Source: Brachybacterium paraconglomeratum (GTDB taxonomy: Bacteria; Actinomycetota; Actinomycetes; Actinomycetales; Dermabacteraceae). Taken from it: a stretch of 64,000 nucleotides of DNA. Under the pieces are notes generated by a model that was given only the letters and a program-made list of their open reading frames with translations, searched no databases and was not told where the DNA came from. The stretch lies in the NCBI RefSeq assembly GCF_003994255.1, contig NZ_ML133851.1:682001-746000 (forward strand). The letters run 5' to 3'. Position numbers and translations under genes: made by a program. This document shows, in pieces, positions 8,030 through 16,404 of the stretch (positions are counted from its first letter, which is position 1; every line of letters starts with the position of its first letter).

Positions 8030-10285
8030 GTGACCATCACGCATCCGCAGGCCCTGGCCGAGGAGCTCACCGCCCTCGGCCCCACGGGTCGACGGCGGGC
8101 GGCGGCGAGCGCCGCGACGATGTTCGCGGCAGACGTCTCCGCCCCGTCCCCCGCCCTCGATCCGGTGCCCGTCGTGCTGGACGCGGAGTCCTGGGCGGAG
8201 CTGTCGGCGGGGCTCGTGCAGCGGGCGCGGCTGCTGGACGCCCTGTACGCGGACCTGTATGGACCGCGCACCGTGCTCGACACCGAGGTCGCGCCGGCGG
8301 CCGCGCTGCTCGCGGACCTCGCCTACCTGCGCCCGGCGGTGGGGATCCCCGCCCGCGGCGCCCATCACCTCTTCGCCGTCAGCACCACCGTCTCCCGCAC
8401 CGCCGAGGGCGCCTGGGTGGTGCACGAGGACGCGGTGGACGTCCCGCGCGGCGCGGGCCTCACCCTCGAGCTGCGGCGGGTGCTCTCCCGCAGCGCGCCG
8501 TCGCTGTACCGCAGCACGGAGATGCGCCGCCTCCATCCCTTCTTCGACACGCTGCGCACGTCCTTCCATCAGCGCACCCGGGCCGACGGGCGCGCCGGGC
8601 GCCCCGTCGTGCTCCTCGACGACGCGGAGGAGCCGCTGTCCGCCTTCGACCACAGCTGGCTGGCGAACCTGCTGGGCGCGCCGACGGTGTCGGTCGGGGA
8701 CCTGCGCGCCGGTGCGGGCGCCGTGACCCTGCGCCTGTCGGGCCTGGCCTCCGCCCCGGGCGAGCCGGTCGACGCGGTGCTGCGGCTGGTCCCCTCGCCG
8801 CTGCTGGACCCCCTGGACCTCGGGCCGACGCCGCTGGGCGGGGTGACGGGCCTCGTCGAGGCGGCGCGCTGCGGCGACGTGGAGATCCTGAACCCGCTGG
8901 GCACGGGCCTGCTCGAGAACCCGGCCCTGCGCGCGGCGCTGCCCGACCTGTGCCGGCAGATGCTGCACGAGGACCTGCAGCTGCGGCCCGCACCCGCGGA
9001 CGCCGCCCCTGCGCTGTGGCCCTCGCTGGATCCGTCGGGCGGCGAGGAGCTCACGGGACGCCCGGTGACGCTGAGCCTGCTGGTGATGGGGACCGAGGAC
9101 GGCTTCGAGGTGCTGCCCGGCGGGATCGCGCGCACGGCCGACGAGGGCCCCGAGGCGCTCAAGGACGTGTGGGTCGCCGTCCCCGACACGTCCGCGGTCC
9201 CCGACGAGGAGCCGACCGGCCGCCCGGCCGTGGAGCCGGCGTCGCGGCGCGCGAGCGTCTCCGCCTACCCGACGATGACCCGTTCGGTCGGCTCGGACCT
9301 GTTCTGGTTCGGCCGCTATCTCGAGCGCGTCGACTCCACCGCCCGCCTGCTGCGCACCGTGCTGGACACCTCCAACGACCTCGACGCCGAGCACAGCCGC
9401 AGCGCCCGCGCCGCCCGCACGGTGCTGCTGCGGGCGGTGACCGAGGTGACCACCACCTATCCCGGCTTCCTCGACCTGGACCTCCGCGACGGCGAGGCGG
9501 TGCGGCTGGAGATCGAGAGCCTGCTGGGGGACGTCGGCCGGCCCGGATCCCTCGCGCAGTCCGCCGCGGCGCTCGCCCACACCACCCGCACCCTGCGCGA
9601 CCTCCTCTCCGACGACGTGTGGCCGGTGATCACGCGGATGCGGCTCCAGGTGCGCGGCGGGAGCGTGGACCCGCGCCCGCTGGAGCAGTGGCTCACCGAC
9701 ATCGTCGACGGCTGCCTGACCCTCTCCGGCGCGGTCGCCGACGCGATGCCCCGCGACCTCGGCTGGGACCTCACCGAGATCGGCCGCAAGATCGAGCGGA
9801 CGATGAGCCTGCTGGCGCTGCTGCGGGCGGCCCTCGGCCATCGCCGCGGCCGCGCCGCGGAGGAGCGGATCGCGAACGCGGTCGCGCTGATCACCGAGTC
9901 CGGCGCCTCCTACCGCCGCTCCTTCCACGCCGCCGTGCAGCCGGAGCTGCTGGTCGAGCTGCTGCTCAGCGACACCACGCTGCCGCGCTCGCTCGCCTTC
10001 CAGCTGGACCGGCTCGGCCAGGCCCTGGACCGGCTGCCCGAGACCGCGCCCTCCCCCGAGCTGCGCGCACCGCTGTCGGCGCTGCGCACCCGCCTCGCCG
10101 CCTGGGAGCCCCACGAGCTGCTGCGCCCGCTGCCGGGCGCGCCGGCCGGCGAGGACGCGCCCACCGCGCTGCCGGCGGAGATCGACGCGGCGACGGAGTC
10201 CCTGCGCTCCCTCGCCACCGCCCTCGAGGACCGCTTCTTCCGCGCCTCGGAATCCACCTCGCGATGGGGGGTCGACGATGTCTGA
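8030..10285 (+). CDS. Circularly permuted ATP-grasp fused to an alpha-E domain
   Basis: A 751-residue fusion. Residues 1-410 match the circularly permuted type 2 ATP-grasp family (LYADLYGPRTVLD, GAGLTLELRRVLSRS, EILNPLGTGLLENPAL). From residue 422 the helical alpha-E domain (DUF403) begins with its hallmark LFWFGRYLERVDSTARLLR. In other bacteria these are often separate genes next to a transglutaminase, as here, and are thought to form a peptide ligation and cleavage pathway; the product is unknown. The GTG start has no ribosome site but a TACGAT box six bases ahead. The stop overlaps the next gene by eight bases, so translation is probably coupled. The ATP-grasp part looks somewhat diverged from the remembered family sequence; activity is not certain. 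Confidence 0.87.
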   Translation: MTITHPQALAEELTALGPTGRRRAAASAATMFAADVSAPSPALDPVPVVLDAESWAELSAGLVQRARLLDALYADLYGPRTVLDTEVAPAAALLADLAYLRPAVGIPARGAHHLFAVSTTVSRTAEGAWVVHEDAVDVPRGAGLTLELRRVLSRSAPSLYRSTEMRRLHPFFDTLRTSFHQRTRADGRAGRPVVLLDDAEEPLSAFDHSWLANLLGAPTVSVGDLRAGAGAVTLRLSGLASAPGEPVDAVLRLVPSPLLDPLDLGPTPLGGVTGLVEAARCGDVEILNPLGTGLLENPALRAALPDLCRQMLHEDLQLRPAPADAAPALWPSLDPSGGEELTGRPVTLSLLVMGTEDGFEVLPGGIARTADEGPEALKDVWVAVPDTSAVPDEEPTGRPAVEPASRRASVSAYPTMTRSVGSDLFWFGRYLERVDSTARLLRTVLDTSNDLDAEHSRSARAARTVLLRAVTEVTTTYPGFLDLDLRDGEAVRLEIESLLGDVGRPGSLAQSAAALAHTTRTLRDLLSDDVWPVITRMRLQVRGGSVDPRPLEQWLTDIVDGCLTLSGAVADAMPRDLGWDLTEIGRKIERTMSLLALLRAALGHRRGRAAEERIANAVALITESGASYRRSFHAAVQPELLVELLLSDTTLPRSLAFQLDRLGQALDRLPETAPSPELRAPLSALRTRLAAWEPHELLRPLPGAPAGEDAPTALPAEIDAATESLRSLATALEDRFFRASESTSRWGVDDV

Positions 10286-11303
10286 GAACGCACACGAGAC
10301 CCGGTCCGGACAGGACGGCGCGACCCCTCACGGCGCGCGGCCGCTGATCCCGCTGCGCCAGGAGGACGCCCCCGCCCTGGACCCGGTGCACTACCGGGTC
10401 CACCACCTCACCTCCTACCGCTACGCGAAGCCGGTCACCCGCAACTACGGCCGCGCCCACGTCGAGCCGCGCGCCACCCCGCACCAGCGCGTGCTCTCGC
10501 ACGAGGTGGTCGTCGATCCGGCACCCGCCCGCCTCACCGCGCACACCGACTTCTACGGGAACTCCTCGACCTACCTCCTGGTCGACGCCCCGCACGAGCA
10601 GCTCGACGTGCACTCCCACGCCCGGGTCTCCGTCGCCGAGCGCCGCTACGGGCTCGAGCCGATGTCCCGCCCCTGGGAGCAGTGCACCCCCGAGCACTGG
10701 GGCGCGCCGATGCCCGGGGCGAGCCTGGACTTCGTCCACCCCTCCCCACGGGTCCCGGGAGGGACCGCCGCCCGGGAGATCAGCGCCGAGGTGTTCCGGC
10801 CGGGACGCGCCGTCGGCGAGTGCCTCGCTGAGCTGACCGCGCTGATCCACACCGAGTTCACCTACGACTCCGCGGCCACCACGGTCACCTCCACCCTCGA
10901 GGAGGTGCTGGGGGCCCGGCACGGCGTCTGCCAGGACTTCTCCCACGTGGGGGTCGCCGCGGTGCGGGAGGCGGGGCTCGCCGCCCGGTACGTCTCCGGC
11001 TACCTGCGCACCGCCCCGTCTGCCGGCGGGGCGCTGGGCACCGAGCCGGCCGGGGAGATGATCGGCTCGGCCGCCTCGCACGCCTGGCTGAGCGTGCTCG
11101 TGCCCGGCACGGGATGGGTCGACATCGACCCCACCAACCGCACCTTCGTGGACCAGCGCTTCGTCACCACGGCCTGGGGCCGGGACTACGCGGACGTGCC
11201 GCCGCTGAAGGGCATCGTCGTCGGCCCGCCCGGTGCCAGCAGCACCCTGAGGGTCGCCGTCGGCGTCGTGCCCGAGACGGCGGGGACCGAGTCCGCAGAC
11301 TGA
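10278..11303 (+). CDS. Transglutaminase-like cysteine protease family protein
   Basis: A 341-residue protein with the bacterial transglutaminase N-terminal domain (HYRVHHLTSYRYAKPVTRNY, about 34-115) and the transglutaminase-like core. The catalytic triad is visible as Cys218 in GVCQDFSHV, His268 in SHAWLSV and Asp284 in DIDPTN. The family generally acts as a protease or amidase on peptides rather than as a crosslinker. It follows the ATP-grasp/alpha-E fusion with an eight-base overlap; this pairing is the standard genomic association. The third frequent member, a proteasome-like or IgA-type peptidase, is not next to it. Intracellular, with no signal peptide. Confidence 0.9.
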   Translation: MSENAHETRSGQDGATPHGARPLIPLRQEDAPALDPVHYRVHHLTSYRYAKPVTRNYGRAHVEPRATPHQRVLSHEVVVDPAPARLTAHTDFYGNSSTYLLVDAPHEQLDVHSHARVSVAERRYGLEPMSRPWEQCTPEHWGAPMPGASLDFVHPSPRVPGGTAAREISAEVFRPGRAVGECLAELTALIHTEFTYDSAATTVTSTLEEVLGARHGVCQDFSHVGVAAVREAGLAARYVSGYLRTAPSAGGALGTEPAGEMIGSAASHAWLSVLVPGTGWVDIDPTNRTFVDQRFVTTAWGRDYADVPPLKGIVVGPPGASSTLRVAVGVVPETAGTESAD

Positions 11304-11475
11304 CGCAGGTCCCCTCCGCCGCGCCGGACCGGGCGTACCCTGGCTGCTGGTCACCGAAGGGGAACCCGCCCGGCTCCCCTCGTGCCGCACCGCGCGGCAC
11401 GGCGGCCGACCCCTCAGACCTCCGTCCCCCGACCGCGCCGGGACGCCCCCTGCCCCCAGAGAAGGACCTCCTCCG

Positions 11476-12393
11476 ATGACCAGCCCCGCCCCCGGATCCC
11501 GCAACGCCGCGCCGGCACCCGCACCGTCCACCGCCGCGACCGCTCCGAAGCCCCTCACCAAGGCGCTCGAGGACGCGATGTTCGCGAAGGCGACGGCGCC
11601 GCTGGGGAAGATGTTCCTCGCGTCCCTCAGCGGCGGCGCCTTCATCGCGCTCGGCTTCGTGTTCATGGTGACCTCGCAGCAGGGCATGGGCGAGTGGCCG
11701 GTCGGGATCGCGAAGCTGATCGGCGGCGTCGTCTTCTCCGTCGGCCTGGGCCTCGTGGTGATCAGCGGCTCCGACCTGTTCACCGGCACCACGATGACCT
11801 CCATGCCGCGCCTGTCCCGCCGGATCACGACCGGGCAGATGCTGCGTCACTGGGGCGTCTCCGCGGGCGGCAACCTGATCGGCTCGCTCACCGTCGCGCT
11901 GCTGATCTTCCTCGCCGGCACGCACGCCACCAACGGCTCCGCCTGGGGGATGGTGGTGCTGGACACCACCCAGGCGAAGGTCTCCCACGACTGGCACCAG
12001 GCGTTCTTCCTGGGCGTGCTCGCGAACTTCGCCGTGTGCCTGGCCGTGTGGGCGGCGACGGCCGGCAAGACCGTCGCCGACAAGGTCCTCGCCGTCGCCG
12101 GCCCCATCGCGCTGTTCGTCGCCACCGGCTTCGAGCACTCGGTCGCGAACATGTTCATGCTCCCCATGGGCCTGCTGGTCAAGTACGGCGCCGGTGCCGG
12201 CTTCTGGGAGGGCGAGGCGCTGACCGAGGCCGGGAGGTCGCTCGGGGACTACTCCTCTATCACGGTCGGCGCCGCGATCTGGGACAACCTCATCCCCGTG
12301 CTGCTGGGCAACATCGTCGGCGGCGCGGTGCTGGTCGGTGCGTACTTCTGGTCGATCCACCGCCGCGGCGCCGAGGACCTCGCGAAGAGCTGA
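11476..12393 (+). CDS. Formate/nitrite transporter (FNT) family channel
   Basis: A 305-residue integral membrane protein with six predicted membrane segments and the FNT signature GFEHSVANMF near residue 219. FNT proteins are pentameric channels for small monovalent anions: formate, nitrite, hydrosulfide, or lactate and acetate. The extended N-terminus (1-35) is Ala/Pro-rich. Specificity cannot be read from the sequence, and no nitrite reductase or pyruvate-formate lyase gene adjoins it. It lies 172 bases after the transglutaminase gene with its own likely promoter region, and a hairpin terminator follows the stop. Confidence 0.9.
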   Translation: MTSPAPGSRNAAPAPAPSTAATAPKPLTKALEDAMFAKATAPLGKMFLASLSGGAFIALGFVFMVTSQQGMGEWPVGIAKLIGGVVFSVGLGLVVISGSDLFTGTTMTSMPRLSRRITTGQMLRHWGVSAGGNLIGSLTVALLIFLAGTHATNGSAWGMVVLDTTQAKVSHDWHQAFFLGVLANFAVCLAVWAATAGKTVADKVLAVAGPIALFVATGFEHSVANMFMLPMGLLVKYGAGAGFWEGEALTEAGRSLGDYSSITVGAAIWDNLIPVLLGNIVGGAVLVGAYFWSIHRRGAEDLAKS

Positions 12394-12400
12394 GACCCGC

Positions 12401-12434
12401 CCGGCGGCTCCCCCGCGATCTCAGGAGCCGCCGG
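12401..12434 (+). terminator. Hairpin terminator after the FNT gene
   Basis: Perfect 11-bp stem CCGGCGGCTCC/GGAGCCGCCGG (12401-12411 with 12424-12434) with a 12-base loop, eight bases past the stop. No T-run. Confidence 0.6.
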
Positions 12435-12543
12435 TCGTGGCGTCGAGCGGCTCACAGTGACCGGGGTGATGACGAATTCCGCGTATAGAGTGGTGCGGAA
12501 ATCATTGCGACCCGGCGCCACGGCGCCACGAGACCGAGGTGTG

Positions 12544-14010
12544 ATGTCCTCCTCCCAGCAGCCCTTCCGCCTGGCCGTCATCGGCTCCGGCCCCGCCGGT
12601 GTGTACGCCGCAGAGACCCTGCTGCGCTCCGCCCCGGTCAAGAGCGGCGAGCTCGAGGTCAGCATCGACCTGTTCGACCGCTTCCCCGCCCCGTTCGGCC
12701 TGATCCGCTACGGCGTCGCCCCCGACCATCCGCGCATCAAGGGCATCATCACCGCCCTGCACCGGATCCTCGGCCGCGGTGACATCCGCTTCCTCGGCGA
12801 CGTCGAGTTCGGCACCGACCTCACCGCCGAGGACCTCCGCACCCACTACGACGCGGTGATCTACGCGACCGGCGCGCTCAAGGACGCGGACCTCCGGATC
12901 CCCGGCATCGAGCTGGAGGGCTCCCACGGCGCGGCCGACTTCGTGGCCTGGTACGACGGGAATCCCGACTACCCCCGCACCTGGGAGCTCGACGCGGAGT
13001 CCGTGGCCGTGATCGGCAACGGCAACGTCGCCCTCGACGTCGCCCGCGTGCTCTCCAAGAGCGCCGACGAGCTGCTGCGCACCGAGATCCCGGCGAACGT
13101 GCACGAGGGCCTGCAGGCCGCGCGCACGACGGACGTGCACGTCTTCGGCCGCCGCGGCCCCGCGCAGACGAAGTTCTCGCCGCTCGAGGCGCGCGAGCTC
13201 GCCCATCCCAAGGGCCTCCAGGTCGTCATGGATCCCCGCGATCTCGAGCAGATCACCGAGGCGCAGTGGGAGGCCATCAAGGCCGACAAGCGCACCGACC
13301 AGGTCGTGCAGACCTTCGTCGGCTGGCTCGAGGAGCAGCAGCGCCGCGAGGCCGCCGGCGAGGAGCCGACGGACCGCGAGGGCGGGCCGGTCCAGCGCCG
13401 CCTCCACATGCACTTCTGGCACCGCCCCGTCGAGGTGCTCGGCGAGGACGGCAAGGTCACCGGCATGCGCTTCGAGCGGACCCGCCTGGACGAGGACGGC
13501 GAGCTCGTGGGCACCGGCGAGATGGTCGACTACGACCTCGGCGCCGTCTACCGGGCCGTCGGCTACCACGGCTCCGAGCTGCCGGGCGTGCCCTACGACG
13601 CCCGTCGCGGCGTCATCCTCAACCAGGCCGGCCGCGTCACCGAGGCCGACGGCTCCGTCATCCCCGGCGCCTACACCAACGGCTGGATCAAGCGCGGCCC
13701 CGTCGGCCTGATCGGCGCGACGAAGTCCGACGCGATCGAGACCATCACCTGCCTGCTCGAGGACATCGAGGCCGGTCGCCTCTCCCCCGCTCCCGAGCGG
13801 GACGACGACGCGATCCTGCGCCTGCTCGAGGACCGGGGCGTGCAGTACACGACCTGGGACGGCTGGATGGCGCTGGACGAGCACGAGAAGAGCCTCGGCG
13901 CCGCCGCGGTGGACGCCGACGGCGAGCCCCGTGCCCGCATCAAGGTCGTCGAGCGCGAGGAGATGGTGCGCGTCTCCCGCGAGGGCGCACCGCAGCCCAC
14001 GCACGCCTGA
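12544..14010 (+). CDS. fprA: Ferredoxin-NADP+ reductase, adrenodoxin-reductase (FprA) type
   Basis: A 488-residue flavoenzyme that moves electrons between NADPH and ferredoxin. The FAD-binding motif is AVIGSGPAGVYAAETL near the N-terminus, the NADP-binding motif is VIGNGNVALDVARVL, and the conserved C-terminal GWIKRGPVGLIGATKSD is typical of the mycobacterial FprA group. The ATG at 12544 is chosen because FAD-site spacing from the start matches the family and CGAGGT lies just ahead; a longer frame from GTG 12457 adds a non-conserved 29 residues. A TATAGA/TAGAGT stretch at 12484-12491 may be its -10 box. Transcribed singly, with a strong terminator after the gene. Confidence 0.92.
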   Translation: MSSSQQPFRLAVIGSGPAGVYAAETLLRSAPVKSGELEVSIDLFDRFPAPFGLIRYGVAPDHPRIKGIITALHRILGRGDIRFLGDVEFGTDLTAEDLRTHYDAVIYATGALKDADLRIPGIELEGSHGAADFVAWYDGNPDYPRTWELDAESVAVIGNGNVALDVARVLSKSADELLRTEIPANVHEGLQAARTTDVHVFGRRGPAQTKFSPLEARELAHPKGLQVVMDPRDLEQITEAQWEAIKADKRTDQVVQTFVGWLEEQQRREAAGEEPTDREGGPVQRRLHMHFWHRPVEVLGEDGKVTGMRFERTRLDEDGELVGTGEMVDYDLGAVYRAVGYHGSELPGVPYDARRGVILNQAGRVTEADGSVIPGAYTNGWIKRGPVGLIGATKSDAIETITCLLEDIEAGRLSPAPERDDDAILRLLEDRGVQYTTWDGWMALDEHEKSLGAAAVDADGEPRARIKVVEREEMVRVSREGAPQPTHA

Positions 14011-14040
14011 GCCGCGCACGAGCAGCAGGCACCCCGCCGC

Positions 14041-14086
14041 AGGGCCGGGGGTCGGACCGGAGCACCGGTCCCGGCCCCCGGCCCTT
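14041..14086 (+). terminator. Strong terminator after the ferredoxin reductase gene
   Basis: A long GC-rich stem of about 19 bp with one bulge (AGGGCCGGGGG... pairing with ...CCCCCGGCCCT), four-base loop AGCA, then TTCT. Confidence 0.8.
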
Positions 14087-14170
14087 CTGCATCGCCCGGC
14101 GCCGTTGCGGCCGCGGCTGTGAGACCCGGAACAGCGCGGCCCGCGCACGGTGCAGGGGTCGCCCCGCCGC

Positions 14171-14191
14171 TATAGTGGAATGACTGTTCCA
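14171..14191 (+). promoter_or_regulatory. -10 box plus TetR operator upstream of the quinone reductase-like gene
   Basis: TATAGT (14171-14176) overlaps by its last T the inverted repeat TGGAATGACTGTTCCA (14176-14191, arms TGGAA/TTCCA). The same arms, with the same placement on a -10 box, occur at 16365-16385 between the tetR gene and the divergent DUF1304 gene. A repressor bound here would cover the transcription start. Operator identity is inference from the shared motif and from its position next to tetR. Confidence 0.7.
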
Positions 14192-14209
14192 CAATCGAGA
14201 GGCGATCCC

Positions 14210-15187
14210 ATGCTCACCGTCACCTACGACCGCTTCGGCGATCCCGCCGACGTCCTGCGCACCGCCGAGGTCGACGCCCCCGCCCCGGCCGCCGGCGAGG
14301 CCCTGCTGAGGATGTCGCTGAGCCCGATCCACCACCACGACCTGTGGACGATCCGCGGCTCCTACGGCGTCCGGCCCGCGCTGCCCTCGGGCGCCGGCAG
14401 CGAGGCCGTCGCGGTGGTGGAGGCACTCGGCGAGGGCGTCGAGGGCCTCGCCGTCGGCGACCGCGTCGCGGCGACCGGGATCACCGGAGCCTGGGCGGAG
14501 CTGTTCACCGCCCCCGCCTCCTCGCTGGTCCCGCTGCCCGCCGAGCTGCCGGACGAGGCCGCCGCCCAGCTCGTGGCCATGCCCTTCAGCGCCGTCTCCC
14601 TGCTCGAGCACCTCGACCTCGCGCCCGGCGAGGTGCTGGTGCAGAACGCCGCGACCGGGGCCGTCGGCCGCCTCGTCGCGCAGTTCGCACGACTGCGCGG
14701 GATCCGCGTCATCAGCCTGGTGCGGCGCGGCAGCGGGGTCGAGGAGCTCGCCGCACAGGGCATCGGCGACGTCGTCCCCACCGACCGGGACGACTGGCAG
14801 GAGCAGGCGCGCGCCCTGATCGGCGAGGCGCGCGTCGCGGCGGGGCTGGACTCCGTGGGCGGCGAGGCCGCGGGCCAGGTGCTCTCCCTGCTCGGGGACG
14901 GCGGTCGACTGGTGGTCTTCGGGGCGATGGGCGGCTCGACCATGGCGCTCCCCTCGGGTCCGATCATCTTCCGCGACCTGAAGGTCGAGGGCTTCTGGGG
15001 CTCCCGGGTCTCGGCGGAGATGGCGCCGGAGGTGCGGCGCCGGCTCATCGGGGAGATCTTCTCCGGGCTGCTCTCCGGCGAGGTCACGCTGCCGGTCGCG
15101 GCCACCTTCCCGCTGGACGAGGTCGTCGAGGCCGTGGCGGCCACGCTGACCGACGGCCGACAGGGCAAGGTGCTGCTGCGCCCCTGA
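14210..15187 (+). CDS. Zinc-less MDR-family NAD(P)H:quinone reductase / enoyl reductase-like protein
   Basis: A 325-residue member of the medium-chain dehydrogenase/reductase superfamily, quinone oxidoreductase branch. The N-terminal GroES-like fold (IHHHDLWTIRGSYGVRPALP, then GAGSEAVAVV) and the Rossmann segment (LVQNAATGAVGRLVAQFARL) are clear. No structural-zinc cysteine cluster is seen. Such enzymes reduce quinones or alpha,beta-unsaturated carbonyls using NADPH. ATG 14210 follows GAGAGG at good spacing; upstream starts would run through the promoter. The TGGAA-N6-TTCCA operator sits in its promoter, so it is probably induced together with the Ohr and DUF1304 genes. The substrate is unknown. 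Confidence 0.85.
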   Translation: MLTVTYDRFGDPADVLRTAEVDAPAPAAGEALLRMSLSPIHHHDLWTIRGSYGVRPALPSGAGSEAVAVVEALGEGVEGLAVGDRVAATGITGAWAELFTAPASSLVPLPAELPDEAAAQLVAMPFSAVSLLEHLDLAPGEVLVQNAATGAVGRLVAQFARLRGIRVISLVRRGSGVEELAAQGIGDVVPTDRDDWQEQARALIGEARVAAGLDSVGGEAAGQVLSLLGDGGRLVVFGAMGGSTMALPSGPIIFRDLKVEGFWGSRVSAEMAPEVRRRLIGEIFSGLLSGEVTLPVAATFPLDEVVEAVAATLTDGRQGKVLLRP

Positions 15188-15203
15188 GAAGGATGCCGCA
15201 GGA

Positions 15204-15243
15204 CGAGGAGCCCCGGCGGGAGCGATCCCGCCGGGACTCCTCG
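15204..15243. terminator. Bidirectional terminator between the quinone reductase and ohr genes
   Basis: Stem of 7 bp plus 10 bp separated by one mismatch (CGAGGAG...CCCGGCGGGA with TCCCGCCGGG...CTCCTCG), loop GCGA, between two convergent genes. Confidence 0.7.
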
Positions 15244-15279
15244 CACCTGACCGATGCCTTCAAGCAGGTCGCGGATCAA

Positions 15280-15702
15280 TCAGTCATCGGTGACGGTGAC
15301 GACCACCGGGATGTTGCCCCGGGTGGCGTTCGAGTACGGGCACACCTGGTGCGCGGCGTCGGCCAGCGCCTGGGCGGTGTCGTGGTCGAGCTCCGGGATG
15401 ACCACCTCGAGCTCGACGGCGAGCGAGAAGCCGCCGGACTCCTCGGAGCCGATGGTGACGCGGGCGCCGACGCTCGAGCCGTCGATCGCGACCTTCTGCT
15501 GCCGGGCGACGGCCTGCAGGGCGGAGTGGAAGCAGGCGGAGTACCCGGCGGCGAAGAGCTGCTCGGGGTTGGCGCCGGCGCCGCTGCCGCCCATGGCGGT
15601 CGGGACGGCGAGGTCGAAGGCGAGGTCCGACTCGGCGACGTCGACGTGTCCGTCGCGGCCGCCGCCGGTGGCCAGGGCTTCGGTGGTGTAGAGGGGCTTC
15701 AT
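15280..15702 (-). CDS. ohr: Organic hydroperoxide resistance protein (OsmC/Ohr family)
   Basis: A 140-residue thiol peroxidase that reduces organic hydroperoxides. Both catalytic cysteines are present in canonical settings: Cys57 in GYSACFHSAL and Cys121 in VCPYSNATRGN, which marks the Ohr rather than the OsmC subgroup. Electrons normally come from lipoylated proteins. The ATG overlaps the tetR stop as ATGA, so the two genes form a translationally coupled tetR-ohr operon. Ohr is classically controlled by the MarR-type OhrR; control by a TetR protein here is an inference from the operon and operator layout. Confidence 0.93.
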   Translation of the reverse strand: MKPLYTTEALATGGGRDGHVDVAESDLAFDLAVPTAMGGSGAGANPEQLFAAGYSACFHSALQAVARQQKVAIDGSSVGARVTIGSEESGGFSLAVELEVVIPELDHDTAQALADAAHQVCPYSNATRGNIPVVVTVTDD

Positions 15703-16295
15703 GGGTGTCCTTGCTCCTGATGCTGGATTGCGGTGAGGGCGGAGTCGAGCGCGGCGGTGGCCGCATCCCGGTCCACCCGGGTCATGACCAGCGCGCTGAT
15801 CAGCAGCGCGACGCAGGTCTCGACGAGCTGCGCGCGCTCCTGCGGCGACTGGTCGGGGCGTCGGGCCTGCGCGCCGCGGGTGAAGGCGGCGAGCAGCTCG
15901 GCGCGATAGGCGCGCACGGCCTCGGCGATCCCGTCGTCCCGGGCGAGCCCGGAGCAGGCGGTGTTCACCAGCAGGCATCCGTCGGGGAGGGTGCGGCCGG
16001 ACGGGTCCGCGAACAGCGCGCGGGCCGCGAGGAAGTAGCGCTCGAGAGCATCGGGGGCGACCTCGGGCGCGCGCAGCGGGGCGAGCCCGGGGCGGACGAC
16101 GCGCTCGAGGTAGTCCTCGATCGCGGCGTCGAACAGACCGCGCTTGGAGCCGAAGGCGTGGTAGATGCTGCTGGGGTTCAGTCCGGTGGCCCGCTGGAGG
16201 CTCGCCATGGAGGCACCCTCGTACCCTTCGCTCCAGAACACGTCGCGGGCGGAGCGCACGGCGTCCTCCCGCACGAAGGCGGACTGTCGTCCCAT
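15699..16295 (-). CDS. TetR/AcrR-family transcriptional regulator
   Basis: A 198-residue one-component repressor. Residues 1-60 hold the TetR helix-turn-helix (VREDAVRSARDVFWSEGYEG, then SMASLQRATGLNPSSIYHAF, ending in GSKRGLFDAAIEDY). The C-terminal helical ligand domain contains Cys153-type and other cysteines that may sense electrophiles (PDGCLLVNTACSGLARDDG). ATG 16295 is chosen because AGGAGTGG precedes it; the longer open frame upstream reads through the operator and is a shadow. The gene leads an operon with ohr, faces the DUF1304 gene across one palindromic operator, and a second copy of that operator controls the quinone reductase gene. The ligand is unknown. Confidence 0.9.
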   Translation of the reverse strand: MGRQSAFVREDAVRSARDVFWSEGYEGASMASLQRATGLNPSSIYHAFGSKRGLFDAAIEDYLERVVRPGLAPLRAPEVAPDALERYFLAARALFADPSGRTLPDGCLLVNTACSGLARDDGIAEAVRAYRAELLAAFTRGAQARRPDQSPQERAQLVETCVALLISALVMTRVDRDAATAALDSALTAIQHQEQGHP

Positions 16296-16362
16296 GGCCA
16301 CTCCTGCTCGCTGCCTGCTCGTCGTCGTTCCTCGCCCGGGCTGTCTGCGCCGGGCACGACCC

Positions 16363-16385
16363 ACCATAGTGGAACGATCATTCCA
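16363..16385. promoter_or_regulatory. Divergent promoter and TetR operator between tetR and the DUF1304 gene
   Basis: TGGAACGATCATTCCA (16370-16385) is an inverted repeat with core GATC. The forward -10 candidate CATAGT (16365-16370) overlaps its first base; a reverse -10 candidate, TATGGT on the minus strand (16368-16363), lies beside it. One bound dimer could block both directions, giving autoregulation of tetR-ohr and repression of the DUF1304 gene. Confidence 0.7.
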
Positions 16386-16404
16386 AGAGACCTCGGAGGT
16401 CGCG

